NCBI GenBank assembly: GCA_963746805.1
Contig: CAVVCQ010000008.1
Location: forward strand, 1,054,001 to 1,118,000
Source of the DNA: DATHTC01 sp963746805
GTDB taxonomy: Bacteria > Actinomycetota > Thermoleophilia > Gaiellales > Gaiellaceae
Length of the DNA: 64,000 nt
Direction: 5' to 3'
The translations under genes were made by a program, and so were the position numbers. How positions within the stretch are numbered: the stretch's first letter is position 1; each line of letters starts with the position of its first letter. Below the pieces are notes generated by a model. The model worked only from the letters and a program-made list of their open reading frames with translations, ran no database searches and had not been told where the DNA came from. This document shows positions 36,895 through 45,867 of the stretch, in pieces.

Positions 36895-36916
36895 AGGGCC
36901 CGCCTCGGCGGGCCCT
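36895..36916 (+). terminator. Hairpin terminator after fumC
   Basis: AGGGCCCGCC (36895-36904) and GGCGGGCCCT (36907-36916) form a perfect 10-bp stem, followed by CGTCGTTCG. The T-run is weak, as usual at this GC content. Confidence 0.7.
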
Positions 36917-36941
36917 CGTCGTTCGAGGTCAGTCCTCGTAT

Positions 36942-36961
36942 AGATATCGCGCTTGATATCT
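36942..36961 (+). promoter_or_regulatory. Palindromic operator candidate upstream of the RHH-propeller gene
   Basis: AGATATC (36942-36948) and GATATCT (36955-36961) form a perfect inverted repeat with 6 bp between. Its right end touches the TACGCT -10 box (36961-36966), so a bound protein would block transcription. Similar ATATCG(CG) strings precede two other secreted-protein genes. Confidence 0.55.
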
Positions 36962-36966
36962 ACGCT
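36961..36966 (+). promoter_or_regulatory. TANNNT -10 box for the RHH-propeller gene
   Basis: TACGCT lies 5 nt before an ATG at 36972. That ATG is out of frame with the ribbon-helix-helix domain unless one base in 36985-37003 is an artefact. Confidence 0.4.
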
Positions 36967-36990
36967 CGACTATGGCAAGGTGCCGTCGGA

Positions 36991-39900
36991 TTGGCCGGGA
37001 GAGAGACGTACAGGTTCCTGCTCCGCATGCCCGACGAGCTGCGGGAGAAGCTCGCGGCGGCGACGGCTCGGTCGGGCCGCAGCCTCAACGCCGAGATCGT
37101 GCACCGGCTCGCGGACAGCGTGGAACCGGATCCCCCGGAACGGCCGGCGCGGCCGCTCCGCGCCGCGAGGAGAGGGGAGAAGAAGATGCGCAGGACCTGG
37201 ATCGCCGCCTCGGCCATCGCCCTCGTCGTGCTCGCGCCCATCTGTGTCGCCGCGCTCGTCGCGGGCGACCGGCCGAGCGCCGTCGCACCCGCTCCAAAGC
37301 TGTCGCCGGGAGCGGGGAGGCTCGCCGAGTTCAAACAGCTCGGCGTCTTCGCGAACAACGTCTCCGAGAGCGAGGAGTTCCCGGCCGCCGCGGACGCGGA
37401 GGCCTACGCCAACCGGGCGTACCCGCAGAACGCAATCGCGTTCCAGCAGACGCTCGGGGCGATCACCGCGGCGAAGAAGCTCAAGTCGCGCGGGGCGCGC
37501 TTCCCGAGCAAGTGGGTGGATGTCGGCCCCGACACCATGCAGGTCGCGCAGCTCGGGACGCAGCACTGGGGCCGGCCGACGCAGTGGTCCGGCCGTGTCA
37601 GCGCGATGGCCGTCGACACGCGCCACTGCAGCGCGAGCGCGTGCAAGCTCTACATCGGCGCCGCGGGCGGCGGCGTCTGGCGCACGAACAACGCGCTCGC
37701 CGAGCGGCCGAACTGGAAGGAGCTGTCGACCGGGATGGACTCCCAGTCGATCGGCTCGCTCCTGATCGATCCGACCGACGCGACGGGCAACACGATCTAC
37801 GTCGGCACCGGCGAGCCCAACGGCTCGAGCGACAGCGAGGCCGGCGTCGGTCTCTACCGCTCGACCGACGGCGGCAACCACTGGACGCTCGTCCCGGGCA
37901 GTCGTGCCGCGGCGGCGAACCGCGGCATCGGCGGCATCGTGGTCGACCCGTCGAATCCGAACCACATCCTCATCGGTACGGCCGTCGCTCGGCACGGGCT
38001 CTCGTCGACCGCGGGAGGGCGCTACACGCCGCCCGGCGCACCGCGGCTCGGGCTGTGGGAGTCGCGTGACGGCGGCGCCACGTTCCAGCTCGTGTTCGCG
38101 CGTGCGCAGGACGTCGTCAACCCGGACTCGCCGAACGGCTCCGACTTCTTCCGCGGCGGGATCACGGACCTCGAGGTCGACCCGCAGGCGCCGGGGACGT
38201 TCTACTTCACGATGTTCAACGAGGGCGTCTTCCGTGGGAGCTTCGCGACGCCGGCCGCACCGGCGCAGATCTTCACGGAGCCCCTGCCCGACGGCCCCGG
38301 CGGCCTGGGGATCCGGTACCAGATCGCGTCTGCCGCACTGCCCGACGGCCGGACGCGCATCTACCTCGGCCAGGGCTCGAACCGCGTCGGCCAGTTCCCG
38401 TACGCCGACGCATCGAAGGTTCGGCGAACGGACGACGCCAGGGCCGCGGCCGTGCAGTGGACGACGCTCTCGAGCAACGTCCGCGGGTCGCAGGCCTACA
38501 GCACGTGGGACTTCTGCCGTGACCAGTGCTCGTACGACATGCCGATCGCCTCGCCGCCGGGCCGGCCGGACGAGGTGTGGGTCGGCGGAGTCACGCAGTA
38601 CCAGGAGCTGCCGACGCGACCCGGCGCGGACAGCAACATGTCGAACGGCCGCGCGCTCATGCGGTCGCTCGACGCCGGCGCGACCTGGACCGACATGAGC
38701 GGCGATGCGTTCCCGTGGCCCAACTGGAGCGCCATCCATCCCGACCTGCACGAGATCCACTTCGCGCCCGGCGGGATCGCGATCATCGGGCACGACGGCG
38801 GCGTCACGCGCACGAGCGGGACGTACGTCGATTACTCGGCCGAGTGCGACAACCCGTTCCGCAACCTCGCGGGCCGGCCGCTGCAGCTGCAGATGTGCCG
38901 CATGTGGCTCAGGTCGATCCCGACGGAGATCGTCGACCTCAACGCCGGGCTGGCGACCCTGCAGTTCCAGGGTATCGCGGTCGACGCCACCGACCCGCGC
39001 AACGACATCCAGGGCGGGACGCAGGACAACGGCTCGCCGGGGATGACGAACGGCTCCTGGGAGCTCAACGTCCGCGGCGACGGCGGCCCGCCCGCGATCG
39101 ACGTGAACGGTGTCACGCGCTACCACGCGTACACCGGCACGTTCTTCGACGTGAACTTCGAGGGGAACGTCCAGGGGAGCTGGCTCTGGATCTCCGACCC
39201 GATGGCGTTCAGCGGCGAGGCGTCGGCGTTCTACGCGCCGCTCGAAGCCGACGCGGTCGTGAGCGAGACGGCGTTCGCCGGGATGCAGCACGTCTGGCGG
39301 ACGAAGACCGCCGGCAACGCAGACAAGCAGTTCCTCCGTGACCACTGCAACACCGATGTCGGCGACCGCGCGTTCACCGGCCCGAACTCGGGGTGCGGCG
39401 ACTGGGTCGCGCTCGGTGGCGCTGCCGGCGACCTCTCCGCCGGGCCTGACCTGGACAAGGGCGGCGGAGCGGCCGGCTACGTCGTGCAGATCGAGCGGGC
39501 GCCGTCCGACCGGTCGACGATGTGGGTCGGCACGCGCCGCGGCCGTCTGTTCGTCTCGCGGAACGCCGACGCCGAGCCCGCCTCGGCCGTGAGCTACACC
39601 CGACTCGACACGCCGGCGCAGCCTCGCCGGTACCCGAGCGGGATCGCGGTCGACCCGAACGACCCGAACCACGCGTTCGTCTCGTTCGCGGGCTACGACG
39701 CCTACACGCCGGCGACGCCCGGGCACGTCTTCGAGGTGCGGGCGAACCCGACGACCGGCACGGCGACGTGGACGAACCTGAGCCACGACCTCGGCGACCA
39801 GCCGATCACCGACGTCGCCTACGACGCCAGGACCGGCGACCTGTACGCGTCGACGGACTTCGGGGTCAGCAGGCTCGTACAAGGGGACGTCGAGCTGGGT

Positions 39901-40033
39901 CCCGGCGGCCGACGGCCTCCCGCCGGTCGCGGTCTACCAGCTCGTGCTCGTCGACAACGGCTCGGACCGCCTGCTGTACGCCGCGACCCACGGGCGCGGC
40001 GCGTGGCGGATCGAGCTGCCGCGCAAGAGCTGA
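36991..40033 (+). CDS. Ribbon-helix-helix domain joined to a membrane segment and an Asp-box beta-propeller (3'-frameshifted)
   Basis: From TTG 36991, residues about 5-50 (TYRFLLRMPDELREKL, SGRSLNAEIVHRL) form an Arc-type DNA-binding domain. At residue 66 a Met with an upstream GGAGAGGGGAGAAG ribosome binding site begins RRTWIAASAIALVVLAPICVAALVAG, a signal peptide or anchor. Then come about 900 residues of sortilin/BNR-like propeller with Asp boxes YRSTDGGNHW, WESRDGGATF and MRSLDAGATW. An extra base at about 39880-39886 shifts the end; repaired it reads VRGTSSWVPAADGLPPVAVYQ to RIELPRKS. Either one membrane-bound regulator or two products from two starts. Confidence 0.75.
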
Positions 40034-40048
40034 CCCGGCACGCAGGAG

Positions 40049-40072
40049 GGGACCCGGCACCGGCCGGGTCCC
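40049..40072 (+). terminator. Hairpin terminator after the propeller gene
   Basis: GGGACCCGGC (40049-40058) pairs with GCCGGGTCCC (40063-40072), loop ACCG, starting 16 bp after the stop at 40031-40033. This supports ending the gene here rather than reading through to 41619. Confidence 0.65.
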
Positions 40073-40117
40073 TCCCCGCGTCGGTTCCCGCCTTGACCCC
40101 AGCCGATCGGCGTTGCA

Positions 40118-40141
40118 ATATCGCGGGTCGCAGATATCGCG
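40118..40141 (+). promoter_or_regulatory. Two ATATCGCG direct repeats upstream of metalloprotease 1
   Basis: ATATCGCG occurs at 40118-40125 and 40134-40141, 16 bp apart and each preceded by GCA or GCAG. They lie 46-69 bp before the TTG start at 40187. The same 8-mer is at 36944-36951. Confidence 0.5.
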
Positions 40142-40186
40142 TCCTCTCTCTTGAGGGCGCGCCACTGTTCGGAAAGGGGAGAGGGT

Positions 40187-42433
40187 TTGAAGACATCGAC
40201 GCTCGTACGGGCGTGGCTCGGCCTCACGGTCGCCGCGCTCGCGCTCGCGGTCCCGACGGTCGCCGCGGCCGGGAACGGCCACGGCAACGGCCCGAAGGAC
40301 GACGTGATCGACGTCGGAAACGACGTCGGCAAGAAGGGCAAGCTCAAGCTCGACAAGAAGGCGCCGGCTCCGGCCGCCGCGCCCGCGACGGCGGCTGCCG
40401 AGGCGGCAGCGGACGAGCTCCAGAGCCCGCCGGTCGGCACCGTGAAGATCTGGCCGGTGATCAACTTCATCACCGGCGGGGCGCAGCTGCAGGTGTTCAC
40501 GCTGCGCGCGGTCGGCACCCGTACCGAGATCTGGGTGGCGAACAACCTGACGTACCCGAACGGGGCCGCCGACTGCCGCAACGACGGGAGCCGGAACGTC
40601 GTGACGACCGCGCAGACGGAGTACCTCCGCGACCAGTTCGACGTGAACATGTACCCGAAGGAGACCGCCGCCTTCTCGGCGCCGCCGAGCCGCGACGGCT
40701 CGAACGCGACGCTTCCCGGGCAGGTGCCCCCGGCGCTCGGGATCACGCCGGACTACTACAAGGGCCCCGGCTCGAAGATCGTCACCCTCGTCGCGAACTT
40801 CCAGGACGAGAACTACTTCGACATCAACTTCCCGTCGTACGTCGCCGGCTACCACTCGTCCGGCATCAACGCGTTCGTCGACCGCAACGTGATGTCGATC
40901 GACTCGTTCGACTGGCTCCACCGGACGGGCGCGAACCCGCCGCACGAGCCGTCGGCGACGCTCTGCAACAACAAGCCGGGCCAGCCCTTCAAGTACGAGG
41001 GCGTGTTCGCGCACGAGTACCAGCACCTACTCGAGTTCTGGGCGAGCCCCGGCGAGGCGACCTGGGTCAACGAGGGCCTCTCCGACTACGCGATCTCCGT
41101 CACGGGCTATGGCTTCCCGGCGCGCACGATCGACGAGTTCGCCTGGGACGGCCACATCCAGACGTTCCTCGGCTGGCGCACCGTCGTCACGCCGCAGAAC
41201 CTCATCCCGCAGCCGAACGGCGGCGCCGAGAACTCCCTCACGGTCTGGGAGGACCAGGGGAACCTCGAGACGCTCGCCGACTACGGCGCTGCGTGGGAGT
41301 TCATGGAGTTCCTCAACCAGCGGTACGGGCCCGCGTTCATGACCGACCTCCACAACGAGGACGTGAACGGGCTCGAGGGCCTCCAGGTCGTGCTCGACAA
41401 GTACCTGACGGGCACGACCACGCGGCAGCTGATCCACGAGTGGGCTGCGATGGTCGCGGTCGACCGCTCGATCGACGACGGGGCGAAGCTCCGCGGTGCG
41501 ACGCGCGAGGCGGACTACCAGGTCTCCTCGCTCCACTCCGCCGTGAACCTCGACAACCCGCAGTCGTACTCGACGCCCGGCGCGCCGCCGAACGGGTCGG
41601 ACTACGTCCGCCTGCGTGACGGTGCCGGGAACGCCCTCTCGGCGACGGCGATCCGCTCGCTCGAGTTCTCGGGGCCGACGCACCACGCGGCGGAGCCGCT
41701 CGCGTGGACGTCGGAGCTCCAGGCCGGGGACGCGGTGCTCTCCGCGGGCGCGGCGGCCGACATCGACCGCTCGATCGTCCGCCCGATCGCCGTGCCGGCC
41801 TCGGGTGACCGCTCGCTCGTGTTCGACACGAAGTACAACATCGAGCAGGACTGGGACTTCGGCATCGTCCAGGTCTCGACCGACGGCGGGCTCCGCTGGA
41901 CGAGCCTCGCCGGCACGGGCACGACGACGCAGCACAACGGGAACGCGCTCGGCTCGATCGTGGCGCAGCTCCCGGGCTTCAGCGGCGTCTCCGATTGGAG
42001 CACGAGGACGTTCGACCTCACGGCGTATGCCGGGAAGACCGTCCTGCTGCGGTTCCGCATGATGACCGACGAGTTCACGCTCGGGAACAACCCCGACGAG
42101 AGCGGCGCGGGCTGGTGGATCGACGACGTCCGCGTAGGCGGGCAGCTCGTCTCCGACGGCACGCTCGCCGGCTGGGCGACCCCCGCCCCGCCGATCGAGA
42201 GCTACACCGTGCAGCTCGTCGCGTTCAACGGCACGTCGCAGACGATCCTCTCGCAGGTGCCGCTCACGAACGGACGCACCGCCACTCTCTCCGGCGGGGA
42301 GCTCCGTCGGCTGATCGGCGACGAGGCGACCTCCGTCGGCGCAATCGTCATGTATGACGAGTCGACGCAGGGGATCAACGCCTACGCGCCGTACCAGCTG
42401 CGCGTCAACGGAGTGCTCCAGCCGGGCGGCTGA
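40187..42433 (+). CDS. Secreted M6-like (immune inhibitor A-type) metalloprotease
   Basis: A 748-residue exported protein. TTG at 40187 follows GGGGAGAGGG; the signal peptide is STLVRAWLGLTVAALALAVPTVAAAG, then a lysine- and alanine-rich linker. The zinc site HEYQH is at residues 276-280 with a downstream Glu in WVNEGLSDYAIS, the arrangement of gluzincin/M6-type peptidases. The C-terminal third, with WDFGIVQVSTDGGLRWTSL and GAGWWIDDVRVGG, is a jelly-roll MAM-like domain seen in immune inhibitor A. It should act outside the cell on proteins; targets are unknown. Confidence 0.8.
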   Translation: MKTSTLVRAWLGLTVAALALAVPTVAAAGNGHGNGPKDDVIDVGNDVGKKGKLKLDKKAPAPAAAPATAAAEAAADELQSPPVGTVKIWPVINFITGGAQLQVFTLRAVGTRTEIWVANNLTYPNGAADCRNDGSRNVVTTAQTEYLRDQFDVNMYPKETAAFSAPPSRDGSNATLPGQVPPALGITPDYYKGPGSKIVTLVANFQDENYFDINFPSYVAGYHSSGINAFVDRNVMSIDSFDWLHRTGANPPHEPSATLCNNKPGQPFKYEGVFAHEYQHLLEFWASPGEATWVNEGLSDYAISVTGYGFPARTIDEFAWDGHIQTFLGWRTVVTPQNLIPQPNGGAENSLTVWEDQGNLETLADYGAAWEFMEFLNQRYGPAFMTDLHNEDVNGLEGLQVVLDKYLTGTTTRQLIHEWAAMVAVDRSIDDGAKLRGATREADYQVSSLHSAVNLDNPQSYSTPGAPPNGSDYVRLRDGAGNALSATAIRSLEFSGPTHHAAEPLAWTSELQAGDAVLSAGAAADIDRSIVRPIAVPASGDRSLVFDTKYNIEQDWDFGIVQVSTDGGLRWTSLAGTGTTTQHNGNALGSIVAQLPGFSGVSDWSTRTFDLTAYAGKTVLLRFRMMTDEFTLGNNPDESGAGWWIDDVRVGGQLVSDGTLAGWATPAPPIESYTVQLVAFNGTSQTILSQVPLTNGRTATLSGGELRRLIGDEATSVGAIVMYDESTQGINAYAPYQLRVNGVLQPGG

Positions 42434-42454
42434 GCCGTTCGCAACGAGCAGCAG

Positions 42455-42484
42455 ACGAGGGCCCGGCTGCGACCGGGCCCTCGT
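42455..42484 (+). terminator. Rho-independent terminator after metalloprotease 1
   Basis: ACGAGGGCCCGG (42455-42466) pairs perfectly with CCGGGCCCTCGT (42473-42484), loop CTGCGA, followed by CGTTTCGG. It begins 21 bp after the stop. Confidence 0.85.
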
Positions 42485-42542
42485 CGTTTCGGTGTCTGTG
42501 AGGAACTGCCCACAGGGCTCGCGGCCCCGACGAAGGGTCGGT

Positions 42543-42635
42543 TAGCGTGATCCCGGCTGGGCGGCGGGGGCTCACTCTGTCCATCCGGACTGACGGCAAC
42601 CCCCGCCGTCCGCCGGTTGGGTTGCCCCGGTCAGT
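42543..42635 (+). other. Structured GC-rich segment of unknown role
   Basis: Contains GGCGGGGG pairing with CCCCCGCC about 30 nt later, an inner GTCC/GGAC pair, and a 3' part with ACGGCAACCC and GGGTTGCCCCGGTCA that resembles the core of actinobacterial SAM-IV riboswitches. It overlaps the 3' end of lipA and has no gene downstream in the same direction, so a riboswitch is not claimed. Confidence 0.25.
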
Positions 42636-43551
42636 ACGCGACGGCGCCGCGCCCGGTTTCGGCGGCGTGGCGCTGCTCGTCGGCGCGGTAGGAGCTGCGC
42701 ACGAGCGGGCCCGCGAAGACGGAGCCGAAGCCGAGTTCCTCGCCCTGCTCGCGGAGCCAGCGGAACTCGTCGGGATGGACCCAGCGGTCGATGGCCGTGT
42801 GCTTCGGGCTCGGCTGCAGGTACTGGCCGATCGTGACGACGTCGACGCCGTGCGCGCGGAGGTCGCGCATCGTCTCGACGACCTCGTCGTTCGTCTCCCC
42901 CAGGCCGACGATGATCCCGGACTTCGTCAGCACGGGGTAGTCGGCGAGCTCCTTCGCCCGCTGCAGCAGCCACAGGGCGCCGTCGTAGGACGCCTTGCCG
43001 CCGCGCATGCGCCGGTGCAGGCGCCGCACGGTCTCGATGTTGTGGTTGAAGACCTCCGGCCGGGCTGCCAGCACCGTCCGCAGCGCCTCCTCCTCGACCC
43101 CGAGGAAGTCCGGCGTGAGCACCTCGACCGAGGCTTCCGGCAGCTTCCGCTTGAGCGCGCGGATCGTCGCTGCGTAGTGGCCGGCGCCCTTGTCCTCCAC
43201 GTCGTCGCGGTCGACGGAGGTGACGACCACGTGCTTCAGGCCCATCTGTGCGGCGGCCTGCGCCAGCCGCAGCGGCTCGAGCGGGTCGACGGGCTCCGAC
43301 GGCCGGCCCGAGTGCACGTAGCAGTACCGGCACGCGCGCGTGCACGTGTCGCCGAGGATCTGGAAGGTCGCGGTGCCGCGGCCCCAGCACTCGGCGATGT
43401 TCGGGCAGCGCGCCTCCTCGCAGATCGTGTGGAGGCTCGCGCCGTGGATGAGCTTCTTGACGTCGAAGTACTGCGAGTCGGCGCTCGGCGCGCGGACCTT
43501 CATCCACTCGGGGCGGCGCGGCCGTTCTGCGACGGGGAGAGAGGCCTCCAT
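42631..43551 (-). CDS. lipA: Lipoyl synthase
   Basis: A 306-residue radical-SAM enzyme that inserts two sulfurs into protein-bound octanoate. The auxiliary cluster motif is CEEARCPNIAEC (Cys 44, 49, 55) and the radical-SAM motif is CTRACRYC (Cys 70, 74, 77). Further LipA segments are VVVTSVDRDDVEDKGAGHYAATIRAL, NHNIETVRRLHRRMRG and KSGIIVGLGETNDEVVETM, and the C-terminal RSSY is present. The usual CNVKTG is CYVHSG here. It serves lipoylated E2 proteins such as the one at 61731-63191. lipB is 16 kb away. Confidence 0.93.
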   Translation of the reverse strand: MEASLPVAERPRRPEWMKVRAPSADSQYFDVKKLIHGASLHTICEEARCPNIAECWGRGTATFQILGDTCTRACRYCYVHSGRPSEPVDPLEPLRLAQAAAQMGLKHVVVTSVDRDDVEDKGAGHYAATIRALKRKLPEASVEVLTPDFLGVEEEALRTVLAARPEVFNHNIETVRRLHRRMRGGKASYDGALWLLQRAKELADYPVLTKSGIIVGLGETNDEVVETMRDLRAHGVDVVTIGQYLQPSPKHTAIDRWVHPDEFRWLREQGEELGFGSVFAGPLVRSSYRADEQRHAAETGRGAVAY

Positions 43552-43558
43552 CGCGCTC

Positions 43559-43564
43559 AGTGTA
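43559..43564 (-). promoter_or_regulatory. TANNNT -10 box for lipA
   Basis: On the minus strand TACACT lies 7 nt before the ATG at 43551. Confidence 0.4.
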
Positions 43565-43607
43565 GAGGTCCGCCCCGAGCGAGCCTCGGCATCGTTTCAA
43601 AGCAAGA

Positions 43608-43619
43608 AATATCGGATAC
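43608..43619 (+). promoter_or_regulatory. ATATCGGATAC motif upstream of metalloprotease 2
   Basis: AATATCGGATAC lies about 57 bp before the TTG start at 43676. It resembles the ATATCGCG motifs ahead of the propeller gene and metalloprotease 1 and is unusually AT-rich for this sequence. Confidence 0.4.
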
Positions 43620-43675
43620 CATTCCGCTTCTTCGCCCGGGTGAGGGGCCCGGGCCCGAGGACGAGGGGAATCCAC

Positions 43676-45757
43676 TTGACTGCTTCATGGACCGCCACGC
43701 GGCGGCTCGCGGTGCTGTTCGCCGTCGCCGTGGCAGCAATGCTGCTCGGTGCCGGCAACGCGGGCGCCGCGACACCGGGCGACCCGACGATCCAGGTGCC
43801 GATCGACGACAGCACCTCGGGCGCGTCCTACACGCAGACGTTCGAACGCGTCTATTCCGGCACGACGGCCGATGGCACGCCTGTCTACATCTACGTCCCG
43901 CAGGGCGCGCTCGCTGGGGTCGAGGGCGTCGCGAGCCTCGACCCGCAGTTCGATCCGGATCCGACGGACGAGTTCGCGCCCTGCGCGACGACGCCGAACG
44001 GGGACTTCGCGATCACCCAGACGCAGATCAACACGCTCGGCGACGAGCTGAAGAACCGGATCGTTCGGGTGGACGAGGAGCACTTCGGCGAGATGGGCGG
44101 CACCAACGCGCTCGTCCTGCTCGTCTACAACGTCCAGGACGACTCGTACTACGACTGCGCCGAGACGACGTACACGGCCGGCTACTTCGCGCCGGACTAC
44201 CTCTCGTCGCTCGGGATGAACGTGATCGTCATCGACGCGCTCGACTGGGCCAACCGCGTCGGGCCGCAGACGGGCAACGCCGACGGCGTCCCGTACCTGT
44301 ACGAGGGCGTCATCGCCCACGAGCTCGAGCACCTGCTGATGGAGTACTCGGACACGACCGAGACGTCGTGGGTCGACGAGGGCCTCGCCGACATGGCGAT
44401 CTTCCTCAACGGCTTCCCGGCGGGCGGCTCGCACGTCGCCTACCACCAGGTGTTCCACCGCGAGACGTCGCTGATCCGCTGGGGCGGCGGCCTCGAGAAC
44501 TACGGTGCCTCGCTCACGTACTTCCTCTACCTGTGGGAGCGGGCCGGGGGCGAGGGCGGCGGCGACTACACGCCGAACCTCGAGTACGACGGCCCCGGCG
44601 ACCAGCTGATCAAGCTGATCTTCGCCAACCAGGCCGACAGCCTCGCCGGCGTCGACGCGGCGATCCAGCAGTTCAACGCGCTGTCGTACCCGGACCTGCC
44701 GAGCGCGACGCAGCTCTTCCAGGACTGGTCGCTCGCCGTCTACCTGGACGACGAGAGCACGATCTACGGTTTCCACACGCTCGACCTCGGCTCCGACGTC
44801 GACTCGTGGGGCTACACGATCGACCTCGCGAACGACCTCTTCTGGAACGGCCGCGGCATCTACAAGGGCGCGATGCCCGAGCCGCGGTGGCGCAAGGACA
44901 ACGTCCCGGCGCAGGTGGCGCTTCCGTTCGGCACCTCGTACGAGGTGTTCCGGAACCCCGGCTCGCAGTTCGCCGTGAACTTCAGCGGCGCGCCGGGCGT
45001 GGACATCGTGCCGCTCGTGGGGACCTCCCACTGGTACGGCGGCTATGCGAACAACTCGGACACGATCCTGAACGTCGACACCGCGGTGTCGGGCGGGCAG
45101 ACGGTCACGTTCGACACCTGGTACTTCATCGAGGAGGGCTGGGACTACGGCTTCGTCGAGGCGCTGGTGAACGGGCAGTGGGTCACGGTGCCCGTCGTCG
45201 ACGCCGCGACCGGCCAGACCGTCTCGACGAACGACAACCCGCACGAGAACAACACCGAGGGCAACGGCATCACCGGCACCTCCGGCGGTGCGTACTTCGT
45301 CGACGAGCCCGAGTACGTCACGCTCCGCGCGACGCTGCCGGCGGGGGCGACGGACGTTCGCTTCCGCTACTCGACGGACGCCGGCTACCTCGACGCCGGC
45401 TGGTTCATCTCCAACGTCCGCGTCGGAACCGGCACGGCGACGCTGTCGTCGACCGAGTGGACGTCGATCAGCGGGGCGGAGCAGGACAACAACTGGCTCG
45501 TCCAGGTCCTCGCCCCGTGCGATCTCACGCCCGGCCGCGTGTCGACCGGCGAGACGGTCGAGGGCACGTGGCATCTCTACCGGCTCACGGGCGACGCGTT
45601 CCGCGTGGCCGGGTTCGACACGTCGTGCCTCAAGGGGCGCGACAAGGGCAGGCTGACCGTGACGGTCTCGAACATGCCGACCGGCCAGCTGACCGTGTTC
45701 GACGCGCCGTACGTGCTGCGCGTCGAGAACACCGGGAGCGGCTCGAAGACCGGGTAA
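43676..45757 (+). CDS. Second secreted M6-like metalloprotease
   Basis: A 693-residue exported protein. TTG at 43676 follows GACGAGGGGA; TATRRLAVLFAVAVAAMLLGAGNAGA is the signal peptide. HELEH at residues 215-219 and a downstream WVDEGLADMAIFL supply zinc ligands and the catalytic Glu, the same arrangement as in the protease at 40187. The C-terminal part, WDYGFVEALVNGQWVTVPV and AGWFISNVRVG, is a MAM-like domain. The two proteases share layout but differ widely in sequence, so they are old paralogues or separate acquisitions. A strong terminator follows. Confidence 0.8.
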   Translation: MTASWTATRRLAVLFAVAVAAMLLGAGNAGAATPGDPTIQVPIDDSTSGASYTQTFERVYSGTTADGTPVYIYVPQGALAGVEGVASLDPQFDPDPTDEFAPCATTPNGDFAITQTQINTLGDELKNRIVRVDEEHFGEMGGTNALVLLVYNVQDDSYYDCAETTYTAGYFAPDYLSSLGMNVIVIDALDWANRVGPQTGNADGVPYLYEGVIAHELEHLLMEYSDTTETSWVDEGLADMAIFLNGFPAGGSHVAYHQVFHRETSLIRWGGGLENYGASLTYFLYLWERAGGEGGGDYTPNLEYDGPGDQLIKLIFANQADSLAGVDAAIQQFNALSYPDLPSATQLFQDWSLAVYLDDESTIYGFHTLDLGSDVDSWGYTIDLANDLFWNGRGIYKGAMPEPRWRKDNVPAQVALPFGTSYEVFRNPGSQFAVNFSGAPGVDIVPLVGTSHWYGGYANNSDTILNVDTAVSGGQTVTFDTWYFIEEGWDYGFVEALVNGQWVTVPVVDAATGQTVSTNDNPHENNTEGNGITGTSGGAYFVDEPEYVTLRATLPAGATDVRFRYSTDAGYLDAGWFISNVRVGTGTATLSSTEWTSISGAEQDNNWLVQVLAPCDLTPGRVSTGETVEGTWHLYRLTGDAFRVAGFDTSCLKGRDKGRLTVTVSNMPTGQLTVFDAPYVLRVENTGSGSKTG

Positions 45758-45778
45758 CCCCGACTTCACCGAGGCGCT

Positions 45779-45809
45779 GCGAAGGCCGGGCCGCGCGCCC
45801 GGCCTTCGC
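45779..45809 (+). terminator. Hairpin terminator after metalloprotease 2
   Basis: GCGAAGGCCGGGC (45779-45791) pairs perfectly with GCCCGGCCTTCGC (45797-45809), loop CGCGC, followed by GCTTCC. Confidence 0.8.
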
Positions 45810-45855
45810 GCTTCCGTGATGCGGACGGTGTCTAGGCGCGTCCACCACGACGCGA

Positions 45856-45861
45856 TACGTT
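45856..45861 (+). promoter_or_regulatory. TANNNT -10 box for the MMPL gene
   Basis: TACGTT lies 6 nt before the GTG at 45868. Confidence 0.4.
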
Positions 45862-45867
45862 CAGCCG

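Noticed and set aside
36991..41619. A single 1542-residue protein reading through the propeller gene into the protease region
   Set aside because: After about 39885 the translation becomes arginine-rich noise, while another frame gives a normal propeller end, a stop at 40031 and a terminator. The frame then runs out of phase over the metalloprotease gene.
42543..42635. An FMN riboswitch on the minus strand, suggested by AGTCCGGATGGACAG
   Set aside because: Only the 3' end is similar; the other conserved stems are missing and no flavin gene follows.
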